Shown here: positions 44,298 through 52,873 of the stretch, piece by piece
Layout: every line of letters begins with the position of its first letter
Position numbering within the stretch: position 1 is the first letter of the stretch
NCBI GenBank assembly: GCA_003094535.1
Contig: NATV01000123.1
Span: 1-55,589 of the forward strand
Origin: a gamma proteobacterium symbiont of Ctena orbiculata
Lineage (GTDB): Bacteria > Pseudomonadota > Gammaproteobacteria > Chromatiales > Chromatiaceae
DNA: 55,589 bases
Reading direction: 5' to 3'
Program-made: the position numbers and the translations under genes
The notes under the pieces: model-generated
What the model was told of the DNA's origin: nothing
The model's database searches: none
Seen by the model: the letters and a program-made list of their open reading frames with translations, nothing else

Positions 44298-44774
44298 GTG
44301 AGAAGGCTTGGATTGACTGCTCTGTTGCTATTGTTTTTCGGCGCCGGCTGCCTGGCGGCTGAGCAGACGCCGCAGACCCAGGCACTGATTGCCGCCGCAA
44401 TGCTGGGTGAGGTCGAGCGAATCAACGATCTCCTGGCGCAGGGGGTCGACGCCAACAGCACCAACCAGTCGGGTCGCAGTGCTCTGCATATCGCCGCCTT
44501 CAATGGCAACCAGAAGACGGTCAAGGCGTTGCTCGCGGCGGGTGCGGATCCCAACCTGGCGGATGGCAGGGGGGTCACTTCCGTCATGGAGGCCTCGGCA
44601 TTCGGGCATCTCGAGATCGTACGGCTTCTGTTGCTGCGTGGCGTCGAGGTGAACGCGGCCGACAAGGCCGGCAACACCGCCCTCGGACTCGCCAACAGGG
44701 GCAAGCATGCGGAGGTATCGGCACTGCTCACCGAGATGGGTGCGAAGGAGAGCGAAGGGCAGGCCGCAGAATAG
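44298..44774 (+). CDS. Exported ankyrin-repeat protein
   Basis: A 158-residue protein with a signal peptide (residues 1-20, LGLTALLLLFFGAGCLAAEQ) and about four ankyrin repeats from residue 25 on: SGRSALHIAAFNGNQKTVKALLAAGADPNLADGRG, then a repeat with VTSVMEASAFGHLEIVRLLLLRGVEVNAADKAGNTAL. It should act in the periplasm as a binding scaffold; the partner is unknown. The start is a GTG at 44298. No lipobox is convincing. It lies divergent from apaG and upstream of a small membrane protein. Confidence 0.83.
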   Translation: MRRLGLTALLLLFFGAGCLAAEQTPQTQALIAAAMLGEVERINDLLAQGVDANSTNQSGRSALHIAAFNGNQKTVKALLAAGADPNLADGRGVTSVMEASAFGHLEIVRLLLLRGVEVNAADKAGNTALGLANRGKHAEVSALLTEMGAKESEGQAAE

Positions 44775-44928
44775 CGTCTCCTCCCGCTTTTATGGATGTC
44801 TGGCAGTCTTTAGTAAGAAAAGGAATAAATTGACTGAAAACTGGACAACAACGTGAACAGGGTCTAAGTAAAGTTGGAGATCTGCACGAATAATCTTTAT
44901 TAAGTTATTGAATAGGCTTGTAAGGTAA

Positions 44929-45090
44929 ATGAACAGACAATACCACCATCGCAAACCGGACTTCTTCGCCGTGGTTCTGGTGTTGGTCATGCTCGGTTTT
45001 GGTCTGACATTGGCAGTACAGGTCAGTTTGGTTGACCGCAATCAAGTTGTGGAGAGCGAGGTCACCGAGACAATCCCCAAGGCGGGCTAG
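44929..45090 (+). CDS. Small single-pass membrane protein (53 aa)
   Basis: A 53-codon frame with an ATG at 44929 preceded by TAAGG. The protein has a basic N-terminus (MNRQYHHRKPDFF), one hydrophobic span of about 21 residues (AVVLVLVMLGFGLTLAVQV) and an acidic C-terminal tail (DRNQVVESEVTETIPK). That is a textbook single-pass topology, with the tail probably outside, and supports a real gene. I do not recognise a family. It is convergent with coq7; only 15 bases separate their stops. Confidence 0.65.
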   Translation: MNRQYHHRKPDFFAVVLVLVMLGFGLTLAVQVSLVDRNQVVESEVTETIPKAG

Positions 45091-45105
45091 CTGGAAGAAG
45101 TGGAT

Positions 45106-45750
45106 CTAGAGGTAATAGACTGACTTTGTCATCAGTTTAGATGTCAATTTCATCGCCGATTTGATCACTGCCGGCAGTACCGCGCCGCCAGCCTCGAGCG
45201 CCACCGTTGCGTGGTGTATCTCATCCTCTTTCATCTGTTCAAGTATGGCAATGCTCTTCCGGTCCTGGATCGGGATGCGGCCCAGGTGGTCATTCAAGTG
45301 GGCCTCGACCTGGTGTTCGGTCTCTGCGACGAATCCCAGGCTCCATCTATCCCCCGCCAGCCCGGCAGTGGCACCGATGAGGAATGAACCGGCATACCAG
45401 AAAGGGTTGAGCAGGCTCTTCCTGTTGTCCAGCTCATCGAGGCGGTTCTCGCACCAGGCGAGGTGGTCGTTCTCCTCCCTTGCCGCGCGCTCCATGGAAT
45501 CGCGTATCTCCGGGAGTTTTGCGGTCAGCGCCTGTCCCTGGTAGAGGGCCTGGGCGCATACCTCGCCGGTATGGTTGATTCTCATCAGGCGTGCCGCGAG
45601 ATCACGCTCGACCTCGCTCATCTCCGCATTTTCGACCCTGTCCGCAGGATTGGCCCGCTCGGTCACTTGCGGGCGTCCGAACAGGGTGCGCAAGGCTGTA
45701 TCGAATCCGATCAGCATCCGATCGGCGCTATTCAATCTATGCATGCTCAT
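45106..45750 (-). CDS. coq7: Coq7-type demethoxyubiquinone hydroxylase
   Basis: A 214-residue di-iron monooxygenase that hydroxylates C6 of the ubiquinone ring. The ferritin-like ligands are in RINHTGEVCAQALYQGQ, REENDHLAWCENRLDEL and MKEDEIHHATVALEAG. Many gammaproteobacteria use Coq7 where E. coli has UbiF, and ubiH and ubiI at 28-31 kb would supply the other two hydroxylations. I chose the ATG at 45750; the TTG at 45756 and the ATG at 45744 are alternatives. It lies 50 bases downstream of the translated part of the opposite-strand small gene and just before a GlcF-like gene. Confidence 0.93.
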   Translation of the reverse strand: MSMHRLNSADRMLIGFDTALRTLFGRPQVTERANPADRVENAEMSEVERDLAARLMRINHTGEVCAQALYQGQALTAKLPEIRDSMERAAREENDHLAWCENRLDELDNRKSLLNPFWYAGSFLIGATAGLAGDRWSLGFVAETEHQVEAHLNDHLGRIPIQDRKSIAILEQMKEDEIHHATVALEAGGAVLPAVIKSAMKLTSKLMTKSVYYL

Positions 45751-45808
45751 AACCAAACCATAGCGCTTTTAAACAGGGTGATACAACCGCGGATTGCGCC
45801 CTTGTCGC

Positions 45809-46993
45809 TCAGTCGGGCCATTGTTGGTGGATCAGTTCCGCAGGATGCATGACCCGGGTTTCAAGCCCGGCCTCTTCGAGCAGCTGGCGGAATTGCAGGG
45901 AGCAGCCCGTGTTGCTGGTGATCAGGATATCCGCCCCGCTGGCAAGGAGCTTTTCGATCTTTGCCTTGCCCAATCGCTTTGACAGCTCCGGCTGGGTCAG
46001 CAGGTAACTCCCGGCGGCACCGCAACACACTCCGTTCTCCGCCAGGGGGATGATCTCCGCCTGGGGGATTCTTTTCAGCAGCGCGAGTCCACCGTCGTCG
46101 CGAGAGCTGCAGGGGAGGTGAACCGCCACCCTACCCGGATAGGGCTTCAGCGGGGGGTTCTTGCCATCCAGCTGGGTGAGCAGGAGGTCGCTGATGCTGA
46201 CCACGGGGAGGTTGCTGGCCTGCTGTTCGCGGAGCTCGAGTTCGCAGGCGCTGGCCAGGGTGATCAGGGCCTGCGCCCGGCTCTTTGCGGTTTGTTTGCG
46301 ATTTGTCTCGCAGTAGCGCTCCGCCTGTTGCACCGCGCCGTTGTGGCGATGCATGGCGCCGCAGCAGCACTGCGTCTGCGGTATCTCCACCGCATAACCT
46401 AGCTTGCGCAGCAGCGCCAATCCCGACTCGAGCAGCGACTGTTCGACCTGGCTGGCGACGCAGCCGACGAAGAGCTGAACCAGTCTGCCCTTGGGCTGAT
46501 CGGCGGGGTAGAGTCCCGCGGGGAGCGATGGTGTACCGGCAAGCTGCCTGCCCAGCTCCGGCAGGCGTTTATAACGCTGCGGCAGCAGCGTGGTGGCCCA
46601 TCTGGCGATCTTGCTGCGGCGAAACGGGCGGTAGATGCGGCTGATCAGGGCCAGTCGCTTCGGTTCCGACATTTGCGTGAGAAGCCAGCGCAGACCGGAT
46701 CCGCCCGGTTTGCGCTTGGCGATCAGGTTGCGGCTGGCATCGAGGAGCAGGCCATACCTGACCCCGGATGGGCAGGCGGTCTCACAGCTTCTGCAGCCGA
46801 GGCAGCGATCGAGGTGAATCTCGATGCCAGTCCCAGGGGCGATCTCCCCCGCCGCCAGGGCCTGCATCAGGCTGATGCGCCCGCGGGGTGAGTCGGCCTC
46901 GTGGGCGAGGAGCCGATAGGTCGGGCACTCGGGAAGGCAGAGGCCGCACTTTACACAGCGGTCCGCTTCGGTAAGCAGCTCTTCTGGGGTCAC
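45809..46993 (-). CDS. glcF: Glycolate-oxidase-type iron-sulfur protein (GlcF family)
   Basis: A 394-residue protein with two N-terminal 4Fe-4S motifs (CVKCGLCLPECPT and CLGCRSCETACPS) and two C-terminal cysteine-rich CCG domains (QTQCCCGAMHRHNGA and ENGVCCGAAGSYLL), the GlcF layout. In glycolate oxidase it passes electrons from the flavin subunits GlcD/GlcE to the quinone pool. No glcD or glcE is in the window, so it may work with distant subunits or with another flavin dehydrogenase such as a lactate enzyme. The start is a GTG at 46993. It is divergent from the ferredoxin gene at 47112. Confidence 0.88.
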   Translation of the reverse strand: MTPEELLTEADRCVKCGLCLPECPTYRLLAHEADSPRGRISLMQALAAGEIAPGTGIEIHLDRCLGCRSCETACPSGVRYGLLLDASRNLIAKRKPGGSGLRWLLTQMSEPKRLALISRIYRPFRRSKIARWATTLLPQRYKRLPELGRQLAGTPSLPAGLYPADQPKGRLVQLFVGCVASQVEQSLLESGLALLRKLGYAVEIPQTQCCCGAMHRHNGAVQQAERYCETNRKQTAKSRAQALITLASACELELREQQASNLPVVSISDLLLTQLDGKNPPLKPYPGRVAVHLPCSSRDDGGLALLKRIPQAEIIPLAENGVCCGAAGSYLLTQPELSKRLGKAKIEKLLASGADILITSNTGCSLQFRQLLEEAGLETRVMHPAELIHQQWPD

Positions 46994-47111
46994 GTTACAG
47001 GTTGCGCGGGGCCGGATTTGATGAAACAGGCCCTATGATAACGGTTAATCATCGTTGTATCATCGCCGTTGGGTATTCACTGACACCTTTTTCAAGATAG
47101 AACAGTCGATC

Positions 47112-47423
47112 ATGTCCTACTATCGTCACCACCTTTTCTTCTGCGTCAACGAGCGCAGCGACGGCCGCACCTACTGCGCCCAGCACGGGGCACAGCGTAT
47201 GCGTGACTACATGAAACAACGGGTCAAGGCCATGGGGCTCTCCGGCCCCGGGGGGATCAGGATCAACACCGCAGGCTGTCTGGATCGCTGCGACCAGGGG
47301 CCGGTGCTGGTGGTCTACCCCGAGGCGGTATGGTATACATTCGTCGACCACGAAGACCTGGATGAGATCCTGCAATCCCACCTCATCGAAGGCAAGGTGG
47401 TGGAGCGGCTGCTGCTCGATTGA
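47112..47423 (+). CDS. Thioredoxin-like [2Fe-2S] ferredoxin
   Basis: A 103-residue protein of the thioredoxin-fold 2Fe-2S family. Four cysteines fit the cluster: C11 and C22 (FFCVNERSDGRTYC) and C56 and C60 (GCLDRCDQGP), followed by the common PVLVVYPEAVWY. Such proteins carry electrons, but the partner is unknown; the divergent GlcF-like gene is a candidate neighbour. The ATG at 47112 is the natural start because the homologous part begins there (SYYRHHLFFC); the frame upstream is untranslated leader. Confidence 0.87.
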   Translation: MSYYRHHLFFCVNERSDGRTYCAQHGAQRMRDYMKQRVKAMGLSGPGGIRINTAGCLDRCDQGPVLVVYPEAVWYTFVDHEDLDEILQSHLIEGKVVERLLLD

Positions 47424-47703
47424 ATGGCGGCTGTCGATGATCTGTGAATCCTGTCGGGATTGCGGTGTTTGATGCTAAAGAGGCGGCGGGAGCTGCCGCT
47501 AGCTTACTGACGCCCTGATTAGGGGGTTGGCGGCAGATTTCTGTTCCTTGCAAAAGCGTGAAGTGGTTTTGCATTGAGGAGAAAAATCAGCCAGATGATT
47601 GCTTATAATCACTTGCATTACCCGAGTGATTGTATACTATTAAGAAATTAGTCTAAGTTTCTACCCTTAATGGACTGTTTCCTATGGGATTTTGGAGTTT
47701 GCC
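47424..47703. promoter_or_regulatory. Leader region of the Ig-like lipoprotein gene
   Basis: The 280-base gap is AT-richer towards its 3' end. Two possible -10 boxes are TATAAT (47604-47609) and TATACT (47633-47638). A TTGCAT lies upstream of the second, but the spacing is only 14 bases, so neither is a confident promoter. A small GC hairpin (GCGGC-GGGAGCT-GCCGC near 47483) may mark the end of the ferredoxin transcript. Confidence 0.4.
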
Positions 47704-49464
47704 ATGTCAGGTTTAGCCCGCGTTCTACCCGCCCTGTTTCTGATGTTAACACTCGTTGCCTGCGGTGGCGGCGACGCCGATACACCTTGGGATACAACCT
47801 CGACAGCGGATGGTGACACGATCGACGATGCAGGTACCAGTGGGGCCGATATCTTCATCGGCAGTGGCTCCGGGGCCTCTTTTGCAGCCGGTACCCTGGA
47901 TATTGCGGTGACATCCCTGGCGGCCGGCGGGCAGACCACGGTCACCGCGACCCTCGCCGATTCCGCAGGCAATCTCTTTCAGGATGAAGTGAGTGTCTCC
48001 TTCAACACCGATTGCTTCTCAACCGGACTGGCGACCATCGACACGCCGGTGGATTCAGTGGGCGGTGTGGTCACGGCCACCTATGTCGCCACGGGTTGTT
48101 CCGGGGCCGATACCGTTCGTGCAACCGTCACGGTCAACGGTGATACCACAACCGCAACCGGCACCATCAATGTCCAGCCCGCCGAAATAGGATCGATGGA
48201 ATTTGTTTCTGCGGTTCCTCCACTCATTGGCCTGCGGGGCGTAGGTCTGACCGAGGTCTCCCGGGTGTCTTTCAGGGTATTGGATCAGAACGGCAACCCG
48301 GTCCCCCAGCAAACGGTCAATTTTGCATTGAGTACCGATGTGGGCGGGGCTAATATTCCGGCCGGCGCGGAGACTGCTGTCAGCGACATCAACGGGCTGG
48401 TGGGTACCGATGTCAAATCGGGCACCATCCCCACCGCGGTTCGTGTCACCGCTTCATTGGCGGCGAATCCGCTGATCTCCACCCAGTCGGATGGCTTGAT
48501 AATTTCCACCGGTATCTCCGATCAGAACAGTATGTCACTGGCAGCCGAGACCTTGAATCCGGAAACTTGGAATTTTGACGGCGAGGTGGTCGAAATCGTG
48601 GTCCATGCCGCCGACCATTTTAACAATCCAGTCCCTGATGGCGCTTCTGTCTACTTCACCACCGAGGGTGGCCAGATTCAGTCCCAATGTCAGTTCGCCG
48701 ATGGCAGGTGCGTTGTCAACTGGACGAGCGCCAATCCGCGACCGCAGGAGGAGTTCTTGCCTGGCGGTATGGCGGGGCGGATCACCATACTAGCCAGCAT
48801 GTTGGGCGAAGAGAGCTTTATCGATGCAAATGGCAATGGTGTTCTTGATGCGGGTGACACCGCATTCGCCAACATCCCCGAGGCCTACAGGGATGACAAT
48901 GAAGATGGCGAAAGACACCCATCCCTCGAGGAGTTTGTCGATTTCAACACTAACGCCACCTATGACGATGCCAATAGTGATCCTGATTACAACGGCGCCC
49001 TCTGCTGCGATACTACAGCCGTGGCTGCGGCGGACGCAGCGGTGGCAGCTGGTGAGGATCCGGGAGTCTGTTTTGGCGTCACGCCTACCACGACCCCTGT
49101 CTGCAGTAGTGAAAAGAATATTAATGTTCGCGCTCAGATTGTAATGATCATGGCGGAGAGACGTGCCTCAATCACCCTTATTTCCGGTACTCTGGCACCA
49201 GGTAACACAGTGACATTCGAAATAGTAGGTGCTAATACCGGACAGATTATGCCTGCAGGCACAAGCATTACAGCTGAACTCGAAGAAGGAAGCATAGACG
49301 ACTCATATAACGTACCAAACTCTAATTTCAATGCCCGAACAGACGATCGGTTAGGATCCGATATCTTCTCTTTTGGCATACCTGGCGATGGAATAGGTCC
49401 AATGAAGATATTGGTAACCACACCAAGGGGTAATCTCACTAGGAGAGATTTTGGTTTGAACTGA
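47704..49464 (+). CDS. Ig-like-domain outer-membrane lipoprotein, putative
   Basis: A 586-residue secreted protein. The signal ends in the lipobox LVAC with the lipidated cysteine at residue 20, followed by GGG, which should allow sorting to the outer membrane. Repeated beta-sandwich segments of the bacterial Ig-like/invasin kind follow (DIAVTSLAAGGQTTVTATLAD; RVLDQNGNPVPQQTVNFALS; VVHAADHFNNPVPDGASVYF). Around residue 380 acidic loops such as DANGNGVLDAGD resemble calcium-binding EF-hand-like loops. From about residue 471 codon use becomes AT-rich and the local GC falls, suggesting a later-acquired 3' part. The start is the ATG at 47704 with GGAG upstream. Its ligand is unknown. Confidence 0.78.
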   Translation: MSGLARVLPALFLMLTLVACGGGDADTPWDTTSTADGDTIDDAGTSGADIFIGSGSGASFAAGTLDIAVTSLAAGGQTTVTATLADSAGNLFQDEVSVSFNTDCFSTGLATIDTPVDSVGGVVTATYVATGCSGADTVRATVTVNGDTTTATGTINVQPAEIGSMEFVSAVPPLIGLRGVGLTEVSRVSFRVLDQNGNPVPQQTVNFALSTDVGGANIPAGAETAVSDINGLVGTDVKSGTIPTAVRVTASLAANPLISTQSDGLIISTGISDQNSMSLAAETLNPETWNFDGEVVEIVVHAADHFNNPVPDGASVYFTTEGGQIQSQCQFADGRCVVNWTSANPRPQEEFLPGGMAGRITILASMLGEESFIDANGNGVLDAGDTAFANIPEAYRDDNEDGERHPSLEEFVDFNTNATYDDANSDPDYNGALCCDTTAVAAADAAVAAGEDPGVCFGVTPTTTPVCSSEKNINVRAQIVMIMAERRASITLISGTLAPGNTVTFEIVGANTGQIMPAGTSITAELEEGSIDDSYNVPNSNFNARTDDRLGSDIFSFGIPGDGIGPMKILVTTPRGNLTRRDFGLN

Positions 49465-49764
49465 CAATTGATTGTAGTGAGTCAGTGATCTCCAAGTCTT
49501 GATTGGTAGTTAAGGCGCATCACTTCTCTATATCTTCTGCCCCCCTCACATGGGGGGTGGTACTCAACAATGATTTTCCCAAATCACGTCTTAGTCAGGT
49601 GTGACTGACCATTTACCACTCATTTTGTCTTACTTGTAACTCAGTTTACCTTGGTCTTAAAAACTCTGTAACCAAACCCGTTCTACAGCTTGACGCCCCT
49701 CCAACTCACAGCCACAATGCCCCGATCCTCAACCATCGACAGGGACTCCCGTTAAAAGGCTACA
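49465..49764. other. Gap between the lipoprotein and mla genes
   Basis: About 300 bases with no gene. A hairpin CCCCCC-TCACAT-GGGGGG lies at 49540-49557, without a T tract; it may end the lipoprotein transcript. The mla promoter is expected here but no clear boxes were found. AAAAGG precedes the mlaF GTG. Confidence 0.45.
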
Positions 49765-50580
49765 GTGAACAGTCAAGAACCACTGGTCAAAATCCGCGAT
49801 CTCCACTTCTCCCATGGCGACAGGGTGATATTCGATGGGGTCGATATCGACATCCCCCAGGGCAGGGTGACCGCCATCATGGGGCCCAGCGGCACCGGCA
49901 AGACCACCCTGCTGAAGCTGATCGGCGGCCAGCTGCGGCCCGGCAAGGGCAGTATCGTGGTGGATGGGGAGGAGGTTCACAAGCTCTCCCGCAAGGCGCT
50001 CTACCGGTTGCGCATGCGCATGGGGATGTTGTTTCAGAGCGGCGCGCTGCTCACCGATCTCAAGGTCTATGACAACGTCGCCTATCCGTTGCGCGAGCAT
50101 ACCAACCTGCCGGAGTCGATGATCCGGCGCCTGGTGCTGATGAAGCTGGAGGCGGTGGGCCTGCGCGGTGCCCGGGGATTGATGCCCGCCGAGCTCTCCG
50201 GCGGCATGGCGCGCCGGGTCGCCCTCGCCCGGGCCATCGCCCTCGACCCGATGATGGTGATGTACGACGAGCCCTTTACCGGACAGGATCCGATCTCCAT
50301 GGGGGTTCTGGCGCAGCTGGTGCGACGCCTCAACGATGCGGCGCGCCTCACCAGTATCCTGGTCTCCCACGACGTGGAGGAGACCGCCGGGATCTCCGAT
50401 CTGATCTATGTGATCTCCGGAGGCAAGGTGATCGAATCGGGCACGCCGCAGGCGCTGGGTGTCTCCCAGTCGCCAGCGGTAAAACAGTTCATGGGCGGGT
50501 TGCCCGATGGTCCGGTGGGCTTCCACTACAGCGCGCCGACCCTGGACGACGATCTGTTGAGCATGCGGGGGGCGCGCTAA
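49765..50580 (+). CDS. mlaF: Phospholipid transport ABC ATPase MlaF
   Basis: A 271-residue ATPase of the Mla system, which moves phospholipids between the inner and outer membranes to keep outer-membrane asymmetry. Walker A is GPSGTGKTT (residues 40-48); the signature [14 protein letters not shown] and Walker [14 protein letters not shown] follow, the form typical of MlaF. The start is a GTG at 49765 with AAAGG upstream. mlaE follows with a one-base overlap (TAATG), then mlaD and mlaB. Confidence 0.94.
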   Translation: MNSQEPLVKIRDLHFSHGDRVIFDGVDIDIPQGRVTAIMGPSGTGKTTLLKLIGGQLRPGKGSIVVDGEEVHKLSRKALYRLRMRMGMLFQSGALLTDLKVYDNVAYPLREHTNLPESMIRRLVLMKLEAVGLRGARGLMPAELSGGMARRVALARAIALDPMMVMYDEPFTGQDPISMGVLAQLVRRLNDAARLTSILVSHDVEETAGISDLIYVISGGKVIESGTPQALGVSQSPAVKQFMGGLPDGPVGFHYSAPTLDDDLLSMRGAR

Positions 50581-51359
50581 TGCTCGATGCCCTGGCCCGC
50601 TTTGGCCGACAGGGATTGGCGGCGTTGGAACGCCTCGGACGCGGCCATCTGCTGCTGGTGCAGATTCTGGCGGGACTGACCAGCCTGCTGCCCCGCCTGG
50701 GGCTGCTGGTCACCCAGCTCCACAGTATCGGCGTGCTGACCACCACGATTATCGTCGTCTCCGGTCTGTTTGTCGGCATGGTGCTCGGTCTGCAGGGCTA
50801 CTATGTACTCTCCCAATTCGCCGCCGAAGACAGCCTCGGGGTGATGGTCGCCGCCTCCCTGGTGCGGGAGCTGGGACCGGTGGTCACCGCCCTGCTCTTT
50901 GCCGGACGCGCCGGCTCCGCCCTCACCGCGGAGATCGGCCTGATGAAGGCCACCGAGCAGCTCTCCGGCCTGGAGATGATGGCGGTCGATCCGATTCGTC
51001 GCATCCTCTCGCCGCGGTTCTATGCCGGATTCCTCTCCATGCCGCTGCTGGCGGCGCTGTTCAGCGCCGTGGGCATCATCGGCGGCTACTTTGTCAGCGT
51101 CGGGCTGCTGGGGGTCGACGAGGGGGCCTTCTGGAGCCAGATGCAGGACAAGATCGATTGGGGCGAGGATGTGGTGAACGGAATTATCAAAAGCCTGGTG
51201 TTCGGCTTCGTCTGCACCTGGATAGCCCTGTTTCAGGGCTACGACACCATCCCCACCTCTGCCGGTGTCAGCCAATCGACCACCCGCACCGTGGTCCATT
51301 CCGCACTCGCGGTTCTGGTGCTGGATTTCGTTCTGACCGCACTGATGTTCGGAGATTAG
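50580..51359 (+). CDS. mlaE: Phospholipid transport permease MlaE
   Basis: A 259-residue inner-membrane permease with five to six spans. Family features are [57 protein letters not shown] and the C-terminal [20 protein letters not shown]. It forms the membrane core with MlaD and MlaF. It overlaps mlaF by one base and precedes mlaD by two. Confidence 0.94.
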   Translation: MLDALARFGRQGLAALERLGRGHLLLVQILAGLTSLLPRLGLLVTQLHSIGVLTTTIIVVSGLFVGMVLGLQGYYVLSQFAAEDSLGVMVAASLVRELGPVVTALLFAGRAGSALTAEIGLMKATEQLSGLEMMAVDPIRRILSPRFYAGFLSMPLLAALFSAVGIIGGYFVSVGLLGVDEGAFWSQMQDKIDWGEDVVNGIIKSLVFGFVCTWIALFQGYDTIPTSAGVSQSTTRTVVHSALAVLVLDFVLTALMFGD

Positions 51360-51361
51360 TC

Positions 51362-51841
51362 ATGAATACTAGAGGATTGGAAGTCAGCGTCGGTGCCTTC
51401 ATGGCGGCCGGACTGATAGCGCTGTTTTTTCTCGCCATGCAGGTCAGCAACCTGGCAAGCATCACCGCCAGTGAGGGCTATGAAGTGACGGCACGGTTCG
51501 ACAATATCGGCGGGCTGAAGGTGAGGTCACCCGTCTCCATGGCGGGGGTGCGCATTGGTCGCGTGGTGAATATCGGTTATGACCAACAGAGTTACGAGGC
51601 GGTGGTTACGATGTCCATCGATCCGGCCTATAATCAGATCCCGGATGACAGCATCGCCAAGATCTATACCTCGGGGCTATTGGGCGAGCAGTATATCGGT
51701 CTCGATCCCGGCGGCAGCCTGGAGAATCTGCAGCAGGGCAGTGAAGTGATGTTGACCCAGTCCGCGCTGGTATTGGAGGAGATTGTCGGTCAGTTTCTCT
51801 TCAGCAAGGCGGAAGAAAACGCAATCAAGGATGAACTATAG
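51362..51841 (+). CDS. mlaD: MCE-domain lipid-binding protein MlaD
   Basis: A 159-residue protein with one membrane anchor (about residues 10-28, GAFMAAGLIALFFLAMQV) and a periplasmic MCE domain (YEVTARFDNIGGLKVRSPVSMAGVRIGRV). It forms the hexameric ring that takes lipid from or to the shuttle MlaC. The ATG at 51362 is the start; earlier in-frame sequence lies inside mlaE. The C-terminus is normal in length (E. coli MlaD is 183), slightly shorter. Confidence 0.93.
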   Translation: MNTRGLEVSVGAFMAAGLIALFFLAMQVSNLASITASEGYEVTARFDNIGGLKVRSPVSMAGVRIGRVVNIGYDQQSYEAVVTMSIDPAYNQIPDDSIAKIYTSGLLGEQYIGLDPGGSLENLQQGSEVMLTQSALVLEEIVGQFLFSKAEENAIKDEL

Positions 51842-51844
51842 GCT

Positions 51845-52147
51845 ATGACTATCACGAAAGTTGAACGGGATGGGGCGTTCCATTTCCATGTTCAGGGGGA
51901 TATGACATTCTCCAGCGTCAGGGATCTGCTACAGCGTTCCACGGAGCTCTTCTCGTCTGTGGATGAGCTGGAGGTCGATCTCTCCCGGGTGGATCATGCC
52001 GACAGCGCGGGTCTGGCGCTGGTCCTGGAGTGGATGGCACAGGCGGCAGAGCGAAACGCCAAGATCGTATTTACCGGCATCCCGGAATCGATGATCTCAA
52101 TCGCCCGGCTGTGCCAGGTTGAGTCGCTGTTGGATGGGCGCGGCTGA
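51845..52147 (+). CDS. mlaB: STAS-domain protein MlaB
   Basis: A 100-residue cytoplasmic STAS-fold subunit that binds MlaF and regulates the complex. It shows the STAS core FHVQGDMTFSSVRDLLQRS and DLSRVDHADSAGLALVLEWM; the D-S-A-G motif is the usual phosphoserine-type loop. It follows mlaD by three bases and ends the operon; mlaC, usually between mlaD and mlaB, is absent here. A weak terminator follows at 52172. Confidence 0.88.
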   Translation: MTITKVERDGAFHFHVQGDMTFSSVRDLLQRSTELFSSVDELEVDLSRVDHADSAGLALVLEWMAQAAERNAKIVFTGIPESMISIARLCQVESLLDGRG

Positions 52148-52171
52148 CGCCCCAAAATAGGAACGAAGTGG

Positions 52172-52188
52172 AACAGCCGCTGTTTTTT
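52172..52188 (+). terminator. Candidate terminator of the mla operon
   Basis: A five-base stem AACAG-CCG-CTGTT runs into six T (52183-52188), 25 bases after the mlaB stop. The stem is short, so confidence is moderate. Confidence 0.5.
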
Positions 52189-52372
52189 ATATAATTAGGT
52201 CTTGAAAAAAGATCAATTTTGGGATTGAATAATCAGTCCTATCCAGATGCCCCCCTCGATTTGTCTTGAAAGCTTGTCTCACGGTGCCGTTCTGGATTCA
52301 TAACGAGATTTTAATAAAGCGGAATGATTCAGCTCTGCAATCCCCGATCATTCAGTTGGAGATCCTCAATCT

Positions 52373-52699
52373 ATGAGTGAGCAGATTGTTCATGTAACGG
52401 ATGATTCATTTGAATCGGAAGTGCTTCAGTCGACTCAGCCGGTGCTGATCGACTACTGGGCCGAATGGTGTGGACCATGCAAGATGATTGCGCCGGTGCT
52501 TGATGATATTGCCAATGAATACGACGGCAAACTGAAAGTTGTTAAGTTGAATATTGATGAGAATCCCAATACACCACCCCGCTACGGCATCCGTGGAATC
52601 CCCACGCTGATGCTGTTCAAAGATGGTGAAGTCGAGGCAACGAAAGTGGGCGCTGTCTCAAAATCACAACTTGTAGCGTTTATCGATAGTAACCTGTAA
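52373..52699 (+). CDS. trxA: Thioredoxin 1
   Basis: A 108-residue disulfide reductase of the cytosol. The active site is [13 protein letters not shown] (C33 and C36 in the usual numbering), and [14 protein letters not shown] has the conserved cis-proline. The length equals E. coli TrxA. The ATG at 52373 has TTGGAG about a dozen bases upstream. trxA lies next to rho, as in E. coli; the 174-base gap shows no clear terminator. Confidence 0.96.
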   Translation: MSEQIVHVTDDSFESEVLQSTQPVLIDYWAEWCGPCKMIAPVLDDIANEYDGKLKVVKLNIDENPNTPPRYGIRGIPTLMLFKDGEVEATKVGAVSKSQLVAFIDSNL

Positions 52700-52873
52700 A
52701 CAATCTCAGGCGCCGGGCGTACCGTCGCTGTCTGCCAAACACAGTCCGCCGTAGACCACCTCGTTTCGTTCTGGTAGAGCCTGAATAGCGAATCAACCAT
52801 TAACCCCATATTGCCCCCAGTGTGGCCTATCTCCTTTCCAACTATTTCCCAGAAAAAACAATCCTGAATCACT

